Shown here: one piece after another, positions 51,601 through 60,065 of the stretch
Position numbering within the stretch: the stretch's first letter is position 1
Layout of the letters: each line of letters opens with the position of its first letter
The notes under the pieces: generated by a model
What the model was told of the DNA's origin: nothing
Database searches by the model: none
What the model saw: only the letters and a program-made list of their open reading frames with translations
Made by a program: the position numbers and the translations under genes
Source of the DNA: Leptolyngbya boryana PCC 6306
Lineage (GTDB): Bacteria; Cyanobacteriota; Cyanobacteriia; Leptolyngbyales; Leptolyngbyaceae
Direction: 5' to 3'
NCBI RefSeq assembly: GCF_000353285.1
Contig: NZ_KB731325.1
Coordinates: 73,006-137,005, forward strand
Length of the DNA: 64,000 bases

Positions 51601-53511
51601 ATGAACTTTCTTCGCTCGGCTTCTAATGCGATCGCGATTCTTGCGATTCTGATTTCTAGTTTTGTTGTCTCCTACTTAATTGTGCTTTTTCTCAGCGGAA
51701 ATTATGCTCTTGCCCAACTTGTTGGATTTATGGCTGCTCTGGTTCTCACTTGGTGGGGGCTTGCTGCGATCGATGCTTTGAAGCGTAAGACTCGACTCGC
51801 ACTGAAGCCACTGTTGAGTGTGATTCTCATTGCAATGCTTGCCTCAATTATTATTGTCGTCGCCGTTCAGTTCTTTGCGGCTTCTCTTCTTTTCGTAGCA
51901 GTCGTCGCAGGCTGGGTCGCCTTAGCAATGATTGCCAAATCGTTTGAAACTCACGCAACGACTGCAAATAGACGTGCCGAATCTCCCAATTCATCCGTTA
52001 CAGGAATTGTGCAGACAGCGATCCGATCCTCCCCCATTCCTAATCTACTGGAGTTCGGCTGGGGAAATGTTCTAGTGCCATTTCTCGAACAACCGCATCA
52101 CTTCCTCTTTTTAGGAACGACGGGATCAGGGAAGTCTGTCAGAATTAGACATTTGCTGCGATCAGTGATTGGAGGGATTGGCGTTTTGCCAAAGTGGGGC
52201 GCACTGATTCTGGATGCGAAGCGCGATATGGTGCCTTGGCTTGAGGGGCAACAGATCAAATACTACATTCTCAACCCTCTAGATTCACGTTTCGTTGCTT
52301 GGGACATTGCTAGGGACATTGTGGGACCATTCCGTGCTAAACAATTTGCAGTTGGCATTATCTTTGATGAGATACCGACCAAACATAACCAAAATCAATT
52401 CTTCTACGATGTAGCAGTCATTCTTCTTGCCAATATCCTTGAGGCTCTGCACGATGCTTTCGGCATATACTGGACTTTATTAGATCTAGTGAGAATCTGT
52501 GCTAGTTCTCAAACAATGGAGAATTTTTTGAGAACGCATCATCGCAACTTTGAGAAGGTTGCAGACTACTTCAAAGCAGGCAAGAAAGACAAGAATGATG
52601 CGGTTCTTACCGTCAAATCAAGAGTAGACTTACTCGATCCGATTGCTGCAATTTGGCAGCATTGCCCTAAGATCTCTTTGACCGAAATCTTGAACGGTAA
52701 CGCCGTTGGCTTGCTTGGAGTAGATGAAGAAGCCAGCGAGACAGTAGAAGTTGCAAACACCTTAATCTCCCGATTTTTAATGGGATGTCTTCAGAGCTTG
52801 CCGGACGATAAAACTCGGCGCTTCTGGCTTGTTTTAGATGAATTGCCAAAAGCAGGATCTATTCATCGGGGTCTTGAGGCAGCGATGGCGATTGGTCGCT
52901 CGAAAGGCGTTGTCGTGATTCTCGGTTTACAGGATGTTGCTCAAGGCATCGAAACGTTTGGAGAAAATGTTTTCAAGTCCATTTTTGGGCTTGCTCGGTA
53001 TCACGCTTACTGCGGTCTGGATGATTCATCAGCGCAATGGGTTTCAACCCAGTATGGTCAATTTGAAGTTGAGCTACGCTCAAACAGTACCAGCCTAGGA
53101 GCAGATGGAAGCATCTCACAATCGATTAATTACTCAACGGGGCAACGCCCCTGTTTGCCCCCTCAAATGCTTTCGGACGTAAACTATCTAACCGCTCAAG
53201 GTCTTTGGGCAGTGTTCAGAGTGCCAAAACAAGGACTGCATCGTCATTTTGATTCTTGGGAATTTCTCAATCGCTTTGAGGTTATTCCAACGTCTACACC
53301 AGGCTATCTGCGCTTTGCTCATGACGATCCCCGTCTTCGAGTTCCGAAAATGACCGATGCTGAGCGCATTCGTTTATGCTATCCCCCTGCTGATAGTCAG
53401 CATGAGGTGAACTATCAACCCAGTCAGCGCAAGCGCGATCGTGCTCAGAATTCCCAGTCCAAGTCTAAAAGGCTAGGGATAGTAAAACGTCAACATGCTC
53501 CGGAGCAGTAA
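51601..53511 (+). CDS. Type IV coupling protein (VirD4/TraD/TrwB-like)
   Basis: A 636-residue hexameric ATPase that links the relaxosome to the secretion channel. Two N-terminal transmembrane segments ('AIAILAILISSFVVSYLIVL', 'SVILIAMLASIIIVVAVQFF') are followed by Walker A 'LGTTGSGKS' (171-179), 'GALILDAKRDMVPWLEG', Walker B 'WLVLDELPKAGS' (D413, E414) and the TraD/TraG-type C-terminus ('VVILGLQDVAQGIETFGENV', 'YCGLDDSSAQWVSTQYG'). I chose ATG 51601; the frame is open upstream to a TTG at 51511. The tail is basic. Presence of MobF plus a coupling protein without VirB4 in view suggests mobilisable DNA or that mating genes lie outside the window. Confidence 0.88.
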   Translation: MNFLRSASNAIAILAILISSFVVSYLIVLFLSGNYALAQLVGFMAALVLTWWGLAAIDALKRKTRLALKPLLSVILIAMLASIIIVVAVQFFAASLLFVAVVAGWVALAMIAKSFETHATTANRRAESPNSSVTGIVQTAIRSSPIPNLLEFGWGNVLVPFLEQPHHFLFLGTTGSGKSVRIRHLLRSVIGGIGVLPKWGALILDAKRDMVPWLEGQQIKYYILNPLDSRFVAWDIARDIVGPFRAKQFAVGIIFDEIPTKHNQNQFFYDVAVILLANILEALHDAFGIYWTLLDLVRICASSQTMENFLRTHHRNFEKVADYFKAGKKDKNDAVLTVKSRVDLLDPIAAIWQHCPKISLTEILNGNAVGLLGVDEEASETVEVANTLISRFLMGCLQSLPDDKTRRFWLVLDELPKAGSIHRGLEAAMAIGRSKGVVVILGLQDVAQGIETFGENVFKSIFGLARYHAYCGLDDSSAQWVSTQYGQFEVELRSNSTSLGADGSISQSINYSTGQRPCLPPQMLSDVNYLTAQGLWAVFRVPKQGLHRHFDSWEFLNRFEVIPTSTPGYLRFAHDDPRLRVPKMTDAERIRLCYPPADSQHEVNYQPSQRKRDRAQNSQSKSKRLGIVKRQHAPEQ

Positions 53512-53590
53512 GTTCAGTTTCGTTTCTTACAGTGATTTATATCCCGATACGGATGTATCTAATTAGTTTGCCGTTTACTATCATCAAAGC

Positions 53591-53953
53591 ATGTCCAAAG
53601 TCATTTCTTTTCGCGTTTCGGATCAGACCGCAAAATTAGCTTTGAAATCGTTTCAGGATCACAATCCAAACGATAATGCCAGCATTAACACTATCTTTCG
53701 TCGGCTCGCGCTTCATGCTTTAGCAACTCAGTCTCAAGAAGCGCAACTTTCAGAAATTAGACAAACGGTTGCTTCTACTCAAGCAGAGCTAGTTCAAATT
53801 CGACAATTGCTTCACTTGGTTTTGAGCGCGCTTCAGTTGCTTTGGAAAACGTTTCTCGATCGCTTTGTTGAAGTTGACGACACCGAATTTACCGAACTCA
53901 CCAATCTCCTCAATTTTTTTGATGATGAAGAGGTCATTGACCATGAAATTTAA
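53591..53953 (+). CDS. Small ribbon-helix-helix-like protein with coiled coil
   Basis: A 120-residue protein. The N-terminus 'MSKVISFRVSDQTAKLALKS' has the beta strand and helix of a ribbon-helix-helix DNA-binding domain, followed by a coiled coil ('QTVASTQAELVQIRQLLHLV') and an acidic end ('LLNFFDDEEVIDHEI'). This is the usual architecture of relaxosome accessory proteins such as MobC/TraY-like factors. Its stop overlaps the ATG of the lipoprotein gene by 11 nt, so they are coupled. Confidence 0.65.
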   Translation: MSKVISFRVSDQTAKLALKSFQDHNPNDNASINTIFRRLALHALATQSQEAQLSEIRQTVASTQAELVQIRQLLHLVLSALQLLWKTFLDRFVEVDDTEFTELTNLLNFFDDEEVIDHEI

Positions 53954-54566
53954 ATTGTCTGCTGTCTTATTTGTAGGAATGCTTTGCCTGCTCGGACTGT
54001 CGGCTTGTCGATCAATTGGAAAAGCCCAAGAGTTACCCAAGAGCGTCATTATCGTCTCAGAAAACAAAACGGCTGATCAAGTTGAGTTGTTTAAGATTGC
54101 GATCGATGATGCTCTGAAAACGCTTACTGAAACTGATGAACTAACGCTTGGCGAAGTTAAGGGTAATGGGATCGCAAAGCGTTATTCCAACAAAGTTGTT
54201 GAGTCTGATATTCAAGACGCAATTCAAGACTTACAGCCGAGTAAATCAACTAATGAACGTGCTTTAGTTGATGCGCTTGCTTCCATTAGTCAAAAATGCC
54301 GTAACACTCGGAATACGCAGGTTCGAGCCATCGTCATCACTGAGGGTACGGCAAATCCGACGATCCTGCGACAGATGCGAGCCATTGTTGAGAAAGACTT
54401 GGTGCAGTGCCCACGGCTGGTGGTTGCTTTTGTCGGGTTATCTCCTGATCTGAGCGATGCAACAGTTAGTCCCCTTCATGCAATTTCCGATCGCGCCAAG
54501 AGCGGTCGAAAAGCTGGGCAATCAATGAGTGACTCAATTACCGCAATCCACGACACTTTGGAGTAG
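53943..54566 (+). CDS. Lipoprotein of the transfer cluster
   Basis: A 207-residue protein with a lipoprotein signal: 'MKFKLSAVLFVGMLCLLGLS' followed by the lipobox cysteine (LGLSAC). The mature part has alternating strands and helices ('KSVIIVSENKTADQVELFKI', 'TQVRAIVITEGTANPTILRQ', 'PRLVVAFVGLSPDLSD') suggesting a vWA- or Rossmann-like fold, but no MIDAS motif is evident. Conjugation systems usually have a lipoprotein (TraV/VirB7-like), though this one is larger. I chose ATG 53943, overlapping the previous stop, because of the signal peptide. Confidence 0.65.
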   Translation: MKFKLSAVLFVGMLCLLGLSACRSIGKAQELPKSVIIVSENKTADQVELFKIAIDDALKTLTETDELTLGEVKGNGIAKRYSNKVVESDIQDAIQDLQPSKSTNERALVDALASISQKCRNTRNTQVRAIVITEGTANPTILRQMRAIVEKDLVQCPRLVVAFVGLSPDLSDATVSPLHAISDRAKSGRKAGQSMSDSITAIHDTLE

Positions 54567-54572
54567 TATCCT

Positions 54573-55763
54573 ATGATTTTGCGTAATATCAAGTCCGCTT
54601 TGGGTATCAAACCTTCTTATCTTATCAGCTTGGGACTTCAAGACCCAGAAGCTTTTTTGAGCGATCCCGATGTTAAACAATTGCTCGATGAACTGAGGAA
54701 TTGGAACGAGAATGAACTAGTCTTCAAATTTACCCAAAACATTGCGCCGCTCTTACGACACTGCGCCGCAATGATGAAATTAATCGCGCAGCTTCGATCG
54801 GATCGTGAGGTTCTGGGTGCGTGGCGCGATCAATGTAAGATTTCAATTGGAGAACTTCCCAAGCAGGCTAAGCGAAAAAGTCAGAATCAAAGAGCCATGA
54901 TTTCAGATGTAATCGGGCTGCATGACATTTTACCCTCGATAAAAGAACTTTTATCGCTGTTACTAGTTAGTATTTGGTTACTAAGTGGGACTCTGCCATT
55001 CCTTGCAGGTATTTCTTTTCGTAAGGCGCTTGACGGTGTGATTGATGGACAGCTACAACTAATTCCAAGGATTGGAATTGGACTAGTAGGTGCGATTGCG
55101 TTTGCCTTTGTTAGCAAGCGGCTCCAAGTTCTCGCATTCACCTATCTCCGTCCGAAATTCGCTTGGCTGGTGCCTTGCTTTTTAATCACAATCGAAGTCC
55201 TCCTGGTCTATCAAGGTTCGCTGCAACACTATAGCTACCTTGAGAAGAAGCAGATCACAACGCACATTGCTGCGATTGCGTTTTCAATGTTCGGCGGGAT
55301 CATGAGTGCGGGGTTAGCTGCAATTACGCTGGATCGAATTAAAAAAGCGAAATCTCATTCAACGGTAACGATCGTGGAAGAAAACCTGCAATCGAATTCA
55401 ACGATTCGTTCCCTAGACGATTACAAAGCTAGCGATGAAGCTCGTCAACGAATTTATCGAGCGGTGCTGAAAATTCGCGATCGTCGCTCTTCAAACAATG
55501 ACTCTACACCGTCTGAGGTTGCTTCAGGACAACTCATTCCCATGAATGACTTTCTATTTTGGAAGCAGGAGCTGGCCAATACAACCAGCCAAATTGCAGA
55601 GATTTCTCGTCAGCTCAATGGAGCAATGATTGCTCTCAAGAAAGCTCAAGGTGAGGCTGCTTTGCAACTCGATTCGTTTTTCAGGCAGTATCGCTTTCTT
55701 AAACGGATGCGCCGATTCGTGTCATTCTTTAATGATCTTAAAGGCAATGCGCCCTTGCCCTAA
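54573..55763 (+). CDS. Polytopic membrane protein of the transfer cluster
   Basis: A 396-residue protein. ATG 54573 has GGAG in the end of the previous gene (9 nt spacing), so the two are likely co-translated. A helical N-terminal ~120 residues is followed by four hydrophobic segments between residues ~125 and 265 ('LLSLLLVSIWLLSGTLPFLA', 'RIGIGLVGAIAFAFVS', 'LVPCFLITIEVLLVYQG', 'AIAFSMFGGIMSAGLAAITL'). The C-terminal ~130 residues are charged with coiled-coil character ('ELANTTSQIAEISRQLNGAM'). No family recognised. Last gene of the plus-strand transfer cluster. Confidence 0.65.
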   Translation: MILRNIKSALGIKPSYLISLGLQDPEAFLSDPDVKQLLDELRNWNENELVFKFTQNIAPLLRHCAAMMKLIAQLRSDREVLGAWRDQCKISIGELPKQAKRKSQNQRAMISDVIGLHDILPSIKELLSLLLVSIWLLSGTLPFLAGISFRKALDGVIDGQLQLIPRIGIGLVGAIAFAFVSKRLQVLAFTYLRPKFAWLVPCFLITIEVLLVYQGSLQHYSYLEKKQITTHIAAIAFSMFGGIMSAGLAAITLDRIKKAKSHSTVTIVEENLQSNSTIRSLDDYKASDEARQRIYRAVLKIRDRRSSNNDSTPSEVASGQLIPMNDFLFWKQELANTTSQIAEISRQLNGAMIALKKAQGEAALQLDSFFRQYRFLKRMRRFVSFFNDLKGNAPLP

Positions 55764-55798
55764 TTGCGTTCTGATTCTTTAGCTCTGCCCCGTTGTCT

Positions 55799-56015
55799 AA
55801 TCGAGTTCCCATCTCACAGGAGTTAGGAACTCGATTGGTCTGCGGAGGAACGCTCGTTAATGAAGTGGCAATGAGCGTCCCGCAAATTGCGCTTATTGTA
55901 AAGTGGGGCTAAATGGAATCAACGCTTCAGCGATGTGAGGCGTACTTTTCATCTGGACAAACCTTCGAGGGGACTGCTTCTCTATGAGGCAATTGCTTAA
56001 TAAAGAAGCAGTCCC
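55799..56015. terminator. Hairpins between convergent genes
   Basis: AATCGAGTTCC (55799-55809) / GGAACTCGATT (55826-55836), then an imperfect GGAACGCTC...GAGCGTCC, then GGGACTGCTTCT (55970-55981) / AGAAGCAGTCCC (56004-56015). All lie between the ends of the transfer cluster and the minus-strand methylase-like gene and would stop or stabilise transcripts from both sides. T-runs are weak. Confidence 0.5.
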
Positions 56016-56056
56016 GCGATCAAAACCATTATAGATTTCGAGCGGGATTGCTTGAC

Positions 56057-56956
56057 TCACTCAAACAGCTTGAGCTGTTGTGGAGTAAAGGTAACATCAG
56101 CTTCAGATGCTTCCAATTTCGATGCTGCCACAGCCTCTTCCGCGATCGCATCTCCATCATTCGGTTGTTCTATTAAGCGATTCGCGCAAGTTTCCTGCTC
56201 TAACTGCCGTAGAAACAATAGCATCCGAAGTGCTGGATCAGTTCGGCACTGGTGTCTCCAGAGGGCTAATGCAGGTGTATCTCGATGCTCGAACGTTTCC
56301 AGCGTTAATGTATTGCCGTGGTAGATGTCTGCCATCACTCCAAGCAATCCAAGCTGGATCACGCACATATTAAAAGCGTTGCGCGATACATCGACCGCGT
56401 GAAACAAGACGCGATCGCTCGCATCATCAATCTGAAGCTCCTCTTTGATGACCTGGTACGCCTCGATCAAAAGTCCACCAGAGCCGCAAGCTGGATCAGA
56501 AATCGTAATTAGTTTCTTTTGGTTCAAAATAGACTCTAAAAACGATCGAGTTAACGTCATCCGAGCCATTGTAATTCCTAACGACTCAGGTGTGTAAAAC
56601 TCTCCATTTCGCTCATTTGCTCCAAAGTCCATATAGATTGGACCCAGAAAATCCCTCTCAAAGGTTTGCACCGCAAATGTTGTCATTCCTAAAAGTGATG
56701 CAAATGCATTCATCTCTTTTTCGGAATGCCGTTTCGCGATCGCAAAGTATTGAGCTTCGCGTTCATTGAACCTTTCATCTTTCGGGATCGCCCCTGCGTT
56801 GTAAGGCATTTGCGAAACCACGATCGAAGCAACCTCTAAAAAATCCCTGAATAAATCCCTCGGTGCCCGATGTGCGGAGACCTCTTCGAGAATTGAACGA
56901 AACGACCGCTGCGCGTCCTCAAACGTCGCAATAACCTTCTGCTTTTTCCCACTCAA
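56057..56956 (-). CDS. N-6 DNA methylase-like protein lacking the NPPY motif
   Basis: A 299-residue SAM-dependent methylase-like protein. The HsdM-type core is clear: 'MDFGANERNGEFYTPESLG', motif I 'ISDPACGSGGLLIEAYQ', 'VLFHAVDVSRNAFNMC' and 'GVMADIYHGNTLTLETFEH'. The catalytic motif IV (N/D-P-P-Y/F), expected soon after 'HGNTL', is missing; the chain continues 'RDTPALALWRH'. So it may bind SAM but not methylate adenine, or act as a regulator or decoy carried by plasmids. Start is a TTG at 56956 (GAGG 10 nt upstream); an in-frame stop lies three codons before it. Confidence 0.75.
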   Translation of the reverse strand: MSGKKQKVIATFEDAQRSFRSILEEVSAHRAPRDLFRDFLEVASIVVSQMPYNAGAIPKDERFNEREAQYFAIAKRHSEKEMNAFASLLGMTTFAVQTFERDFLGPIYMDFGANERNGEFYTPESLGITMARMTLTRSFLESILNQKKLITISDPACGSGGLLIEAYQVIKEELQIDDASDRVLFHAVDVSRNAFNMCVIQLGLLGVMADIYHGNTLTLETFEHRDTPALALWRHQCRTDPALRMLLFLRQLEQETCANRLIEQPNDGDAIAEEAVAASKLEASEADVTFTPQQLKLFE

Positions 56957-57050
56957 AATTGATCAACCTCAATTCAGCGAGGAGTATCGCTATCAAAGGC
57001 AACCGTTCAGGTCAATCAAAATCGTCATGTGGGAAAGCGGAGAGCGCAAC

Positions 57051-57872
57051 CTACGATGAAATTTCGCTCCATAGTGTTGTTGTGGTCCGAAGGCTCAAGA
57101 AATCGCCATTTCCAAGAATAAGATGATCTAGAACTGGCAGCATGAGAAGCTGTCCCGCATCGAGCAGTTGTTTTGTCAGTGCGATATCTTCTGAACTAGG
57201 AGTAAGATTTCCAGACGGATGATTATGGGCGATAATCAAGCGGGCCGCGTTTTGTCGAATCGCTTCTCGAAATACATCCGGCGGATGTACGCAAGTCTGA
57301 TTCCCACTTCCGATCGCGATCAGTTGCTGCCCTAGCAGCTGATGCTTGATATTGAGCAGCAGAACAGCGAACCGCTCCTGGGGTTGAAACATTAGATTTT
57401 TCGACAAAGCTTGGGCTGCGAGTTCAGGCGAATCAATCACTGTTCCAATGGGAGGTGACTGTAGAAATAATCGTCGTCCTAGCTCGATCGCGGCAAGAAT
57501 CGTCGCCGCCTTCGCTTCTCCAATGCCATTGACCTGCATTAATATTTCCGGCTTGGCCTCTCTCAGCGATCGCGTTGCATCATCTAGATGATTTTGTAGA
57601 TGAGCGAGCAGCTTTTGAGCGAGAGCGACTGCGGACTCTCCTTGAGAGGCATTGCCGCTTCCCAGTAGAATTGCGAGTAGCTCTGTATTTGAAAGATGTC
57701 CTGCTCCTTCGGTGAGTAAGCGCTCCCGTGGTGTTTCACCCTGTGGATAATGACGAAGCGTCAGGGTAGGATCTGACGATCGTTTTGCTGCGGCATACGA
57801 AGACTTGAGTGTCGGTGAAATGCTGAAGTCAGCCCAATCAGTCTCTAATGAATGATGAATCTCTTCGCGCAT
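57051..57872 (-). CDS. radC: RadC/JAB-domain protein (second copy)
   Basis: A 273-residue RadC-family protein from ATG 57872. N-terminal 'PRERLLTEGAGHLSNTELLA' and 'ILMQVNGIGEAKAATILAAI' (helix-hairpin-helix), C-terminal JAB domain with JAMM motif 'IAHNHPSGNLTPSSEDIALT'. This is the more standard RadC length. The frame is open upstream into the next gene, so a shorter start is chosen. Compared with the copy at 38.5 kb it keeps the full HhH region. Function in DNA repair is unproven. Confidence 0.88.
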   Translation of the reverse strand: MREEIHHSLETDWADFSISPTLKSSYAAAKRSSDPTLTLRHYPQGETPRERLLTEGAGHLSNTELLAILLGSGNASQGESAVALAQKLLAHLQNHLDDATRSLREAKPEILMQVNGIGEAKAATILAAIELGRRLFLQSPPIGTVIDSPELAAQALSKNLMFQPQERFAVLLLNIKHQLLGQQLIAIGSGNQTCVHPPDVFREAIRQNAARLIIAHNHPSGNLTPSSEDIALTKQLLDAGQLLMLPVLDHLILGNGDFLSLRTTTTLWSEISS

Positions 57873-57897
57873 TTTTGAAGTACGACTATGCAAGCCC

Positions 57898-58386
57898 TCA
57901 ATTATCGAATCGCTGTTCTGCTGCCCAAAGCAGGCGAGATGCACTGGAATTGATGTATCCTTCTGACTGCAACCAACTGAGATATTGATGTTGATCGAAT
58001 GGCACTCGGTAAGCATTGAAGCCAAGATGCCTTAGCTCTGAAATGACGCGCATCACAAAGCCCTGATGAATGCCGACTGATCCGAGAATCTGGGCATCCT
58101 CACAGTAGATCTGAAAATCGCTTTCGGTCAGGTAGGTAATGATTGGAATCGTAGATAGCGGCATTGTGGCTGTACTCTGCGATCGCGCTGTTTGAATGAC
58201 ATGCTCACATGCTTGCGAAAGTAATGAGTCAAGCTGCATCAATAGCATGATTGCAGCATCAGGAATTGCAGCTTGATCATTGATCCACGCTTCGATAACG
58301 CTGACATCAACTTTGAGATAACGGCTCATTGTTTCAGCATTCAAAAAGTTGCGGATCACAATCGCTTCAAATTGGTCTCTACTCAT
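57898..58386 (-). CDS. Hypothetical protein with HTH-like N-terminus (162 aa)
   Basis: The N-terminus 'FEAIVIRNFLNAETMSRYLK' and 'VDVSVIEAWINDQAAIPDAA' resembles a small helix-turn-helix of the type in YdiL/Aca-like regulators. The rest is alpha/beta with 'IPIITYLTESDFQIYCEDAQ' and 'FNAYRVPFDQHQYLSWL', not recognised. It ends 26 bp before the second radC, so the two are likely one operon. The IS982 element lies 78 bp upstream and may affect its promoter. Confidence 0.6.
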   Translation of the reverse strand: MSRDQFEAIVIRNFLNAETMSRYLKVDVSVIEAWINDQAAIPDAAIMLLMQLDSLLSQACEHVIQTARSQSTATMPLSTIPIITYLTESDFQIYCEDAQILGSVGIHQGFVMRVISELRHLGFNAYRVPFDQHQYLSWLQSEGYINSSASRLLWAAEQRFDN

Positions 58387-58463
58387 CGTGCCAGTGGCTC
58401 AAGCATGTTCTACAACTTTCTACGAATCGTTCGCCTCTGTCAGTCCCGATCTTACTCAATCTG

Positions 58464-59477
58464 ACGTGAGTTCGACGAGGGAAAGTAGCGCAAAAGAAAA
58501 GCTGAGACTACGTTTGAAAGAGTAATCAAAATCTTTCGAGTCTCAGCTTATGGAACCTATCGTATCGCGCCTCGACCTGACAGCTTTGTTCTGCGACGTA
58601 GACGACTTCTGCCAGACCTTTGAATGGGCATGGGCACACCAGCCCCAACTGCCGTCGATGCCTGGAGAGAAACGCAGTCGTTCCCGGTTGCGCTTGAGTG
58701 AAGTGATGACCATCGTGATTGCCTTTCATGCTTCTGGTGCAAGGACATTCAAGGATTTCTATACCCTGACCGTTCTACCGCATTGGCGCAAAGCGTTTCC
58801 GAATTTGGTGAGCTACACCCGATTTGTGGAACTGATGCCTTGGTGCTTGATGCTGTTGTGTTGCTTCCTGATGACCCGACGCGGCGAGATGACGGGGATT
58901 GCCTTTGTCGATTCCACTCCAATTGAGGTGTGCCATCCCGCCCGTGCCCACAGTCACAAGGTGTTCAAACATCAAGTGGGTTGGGGCAAAAGCTCAACGG
59001 GCTGGAAGTTCGGCTTCAAGTTGCATCTGATCATCAACGAACACGGAGAACTCCTGGCGTTCAAGCTGACTCCTGCCAATACTGACGACCGTGCTCCTGT
59101 GGCTGAAATGACCGAAGGCATCTTCGGCAAGCTGTTTGGAGACCGGGGCTATATCTCACAGAAGTTGTTTGAGGAACTGTACGAGCGCGGCTTGAAACTG
59201 ATCACCAAACGCAAGCGCAATATGAAACAGAAGCTCGTCACGCTGATGGATAAGATTCTGCTGCGAAAGCGTTCCCTCATTGAGTCAGTGAATGACCAAT
59301 TGAAGAACATTTGTCAGATTGAGCATTCTCGTCATCGCAGTTATTGGAATTTTCTGGTCAACCTGATGGCCGGGTTGATTGCTTACACCTATCAGCCCAA
59401 GTTACCGTCGCTCGATTTGCAACCGAAAGGGTTGCCTGCTTTGCCTCCTGCCATCTTTTAGCGTGTCGAACTCACGT
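58464..59477 (+). mobile_element. IS982-family insertion sequence with 7-bp target duplication
   Basis: 1014 bp with ends ACGTGAGTTCGAC and GTCGAACTCACGT as perfect inverted repeats. Target duplication CAATCTG at 58457-58463 and 59478-59484. It inserted between genes, in the presumed promoter region of the minus-strand 57898-58386 / radC operon. Outward promoter activity from its ends is possible but not shown. Confidence 0.92.
58550..59461 (+). CDS. IS982 family transposase
   Basis: A 303-residue DDE transposase. Recognisable are 'RLRLSEVMTIVIAFHASG', 'TGIAFVDSTPIEVCHPAR' (first D), 'LFGDRGYISQKLFEEL' (second D) and the C-terminal 'RSLIESVNDQLKNICQIEH' with the catalytic Glu. Length and layout are typical of IS982 and there is no frameshift, so it is probably functional. 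Confidence 0.92.
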   Translation: MEPIVSRLDLTALFCDVDDFCQTFEWAWAHQPQLPSMPGEKRSRSRLRLSEVMTIVIAFHASGARTFKDFYTLTVLPHWRKAFPNLVSYTRFVELMPWCLMLLCCFLMTRRGEMTGIAFVDSTPIEVCHPARAHSHKVFKHQVGWGKSSTGWKFGFKLHLIINEHGELLAFKLTPANTDDRAPVAEMTEGIFGKLFGDRGYISQKLFEELYERGLKLITKRKRNMKQKLVTLMDKILLRKRSLIESVNDQLKNICQIEHSRHRSYWNFLVNLMAGLIAYTYQPKLPSLDLQPKGLPALPPAIF

Positions 59478-59549
59478 CAATCTGACGCTCGAAACCTAGC
59501 AAAAACTGCGATCGCGGTTGACTAGGGCCGTACTTTTTCTTGCCAGCGC

Positions 59550-60065
59550 TTATTTTCGCTCTACTCGTCCTGAACGGCGCATCGATTCCCAAAGGATCTG
59601 AGCTATCTTATGCTCGAAAAGAGCGACCTGAAGTGGATCATTTTTAGGTGGTTTTGTGAGAAGGCGAACCAGCTCACTCATTCTTCCAAAGTCTTCCTCT
59701 GCATGTTCAAGCAGAACTAATAAGGCTCGAAAAATGTGACTAAAAGTATTGGGTTCACCTGTGAGGCGGTATGCAAAGTCCTGCCATTTTTTCCGCTCTG
59801 AATTTGTGCAGCGAACCCGGATTTCACTCGACATGATTTCTCGGCGTTCTCCGGCTTTGGGCTGAGATCTTGCCATCGCAGTGAGTGAACTTTGTGAATT
59901 CCCTGCCCCTTCATCAAGTTCAGTTGGCTTGCTCTGATCAAGGGGCTCAGAATCTTGAGGAACGGTTAAGGATTGATCTAAATCGCTGAGTGGGGAGATG
60001 ACCCGCTGCAAGCGTGAGCCAACAGGATTGTAGTTAACATCGAGGACTGTTGCTCGCTTACCCAT
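59550..60065 (-). CDS. Plasmid partition partner protein (RHH-like, downstream of parA)
   Basis: A 171-residue protein whose ATG 60065 overlaps the parA stop by 8 nt, so they are translationally coupled. The first ~85 residues look disordered ('SEPLDQSKPTELDEGAGNSQ'). The C-terminal part 'SSEIRVRCTNSERKKWQDFA' and on to 'TFSHIFRALLVLLEHAEEDF' has the beta-helix-helix layout of a ribbon-helix-helix DNA-binding domain. In type Ib partition systems ParA is followed by a small RHH protein that binds the centromere and represses the operon; that is the likely role. The longer frame from 60275 is rejected. Confidence 0.7.
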   Translation of the reverse strand: MGKRATVLDVNYNPVGSRLQRVISPLSDLDQSLTVPQDSEPLDQSKPTELDEGAGNSQSSLTAMARSQPKAGERREIMSSEIRVRCTNSERKKWQDFAYRLTGEPNTFSHIFRALLVLLEHAEEDFGRMSELVRLLTKPPKNDPLQVALFEHKIAQILWESMRRSGRVERK

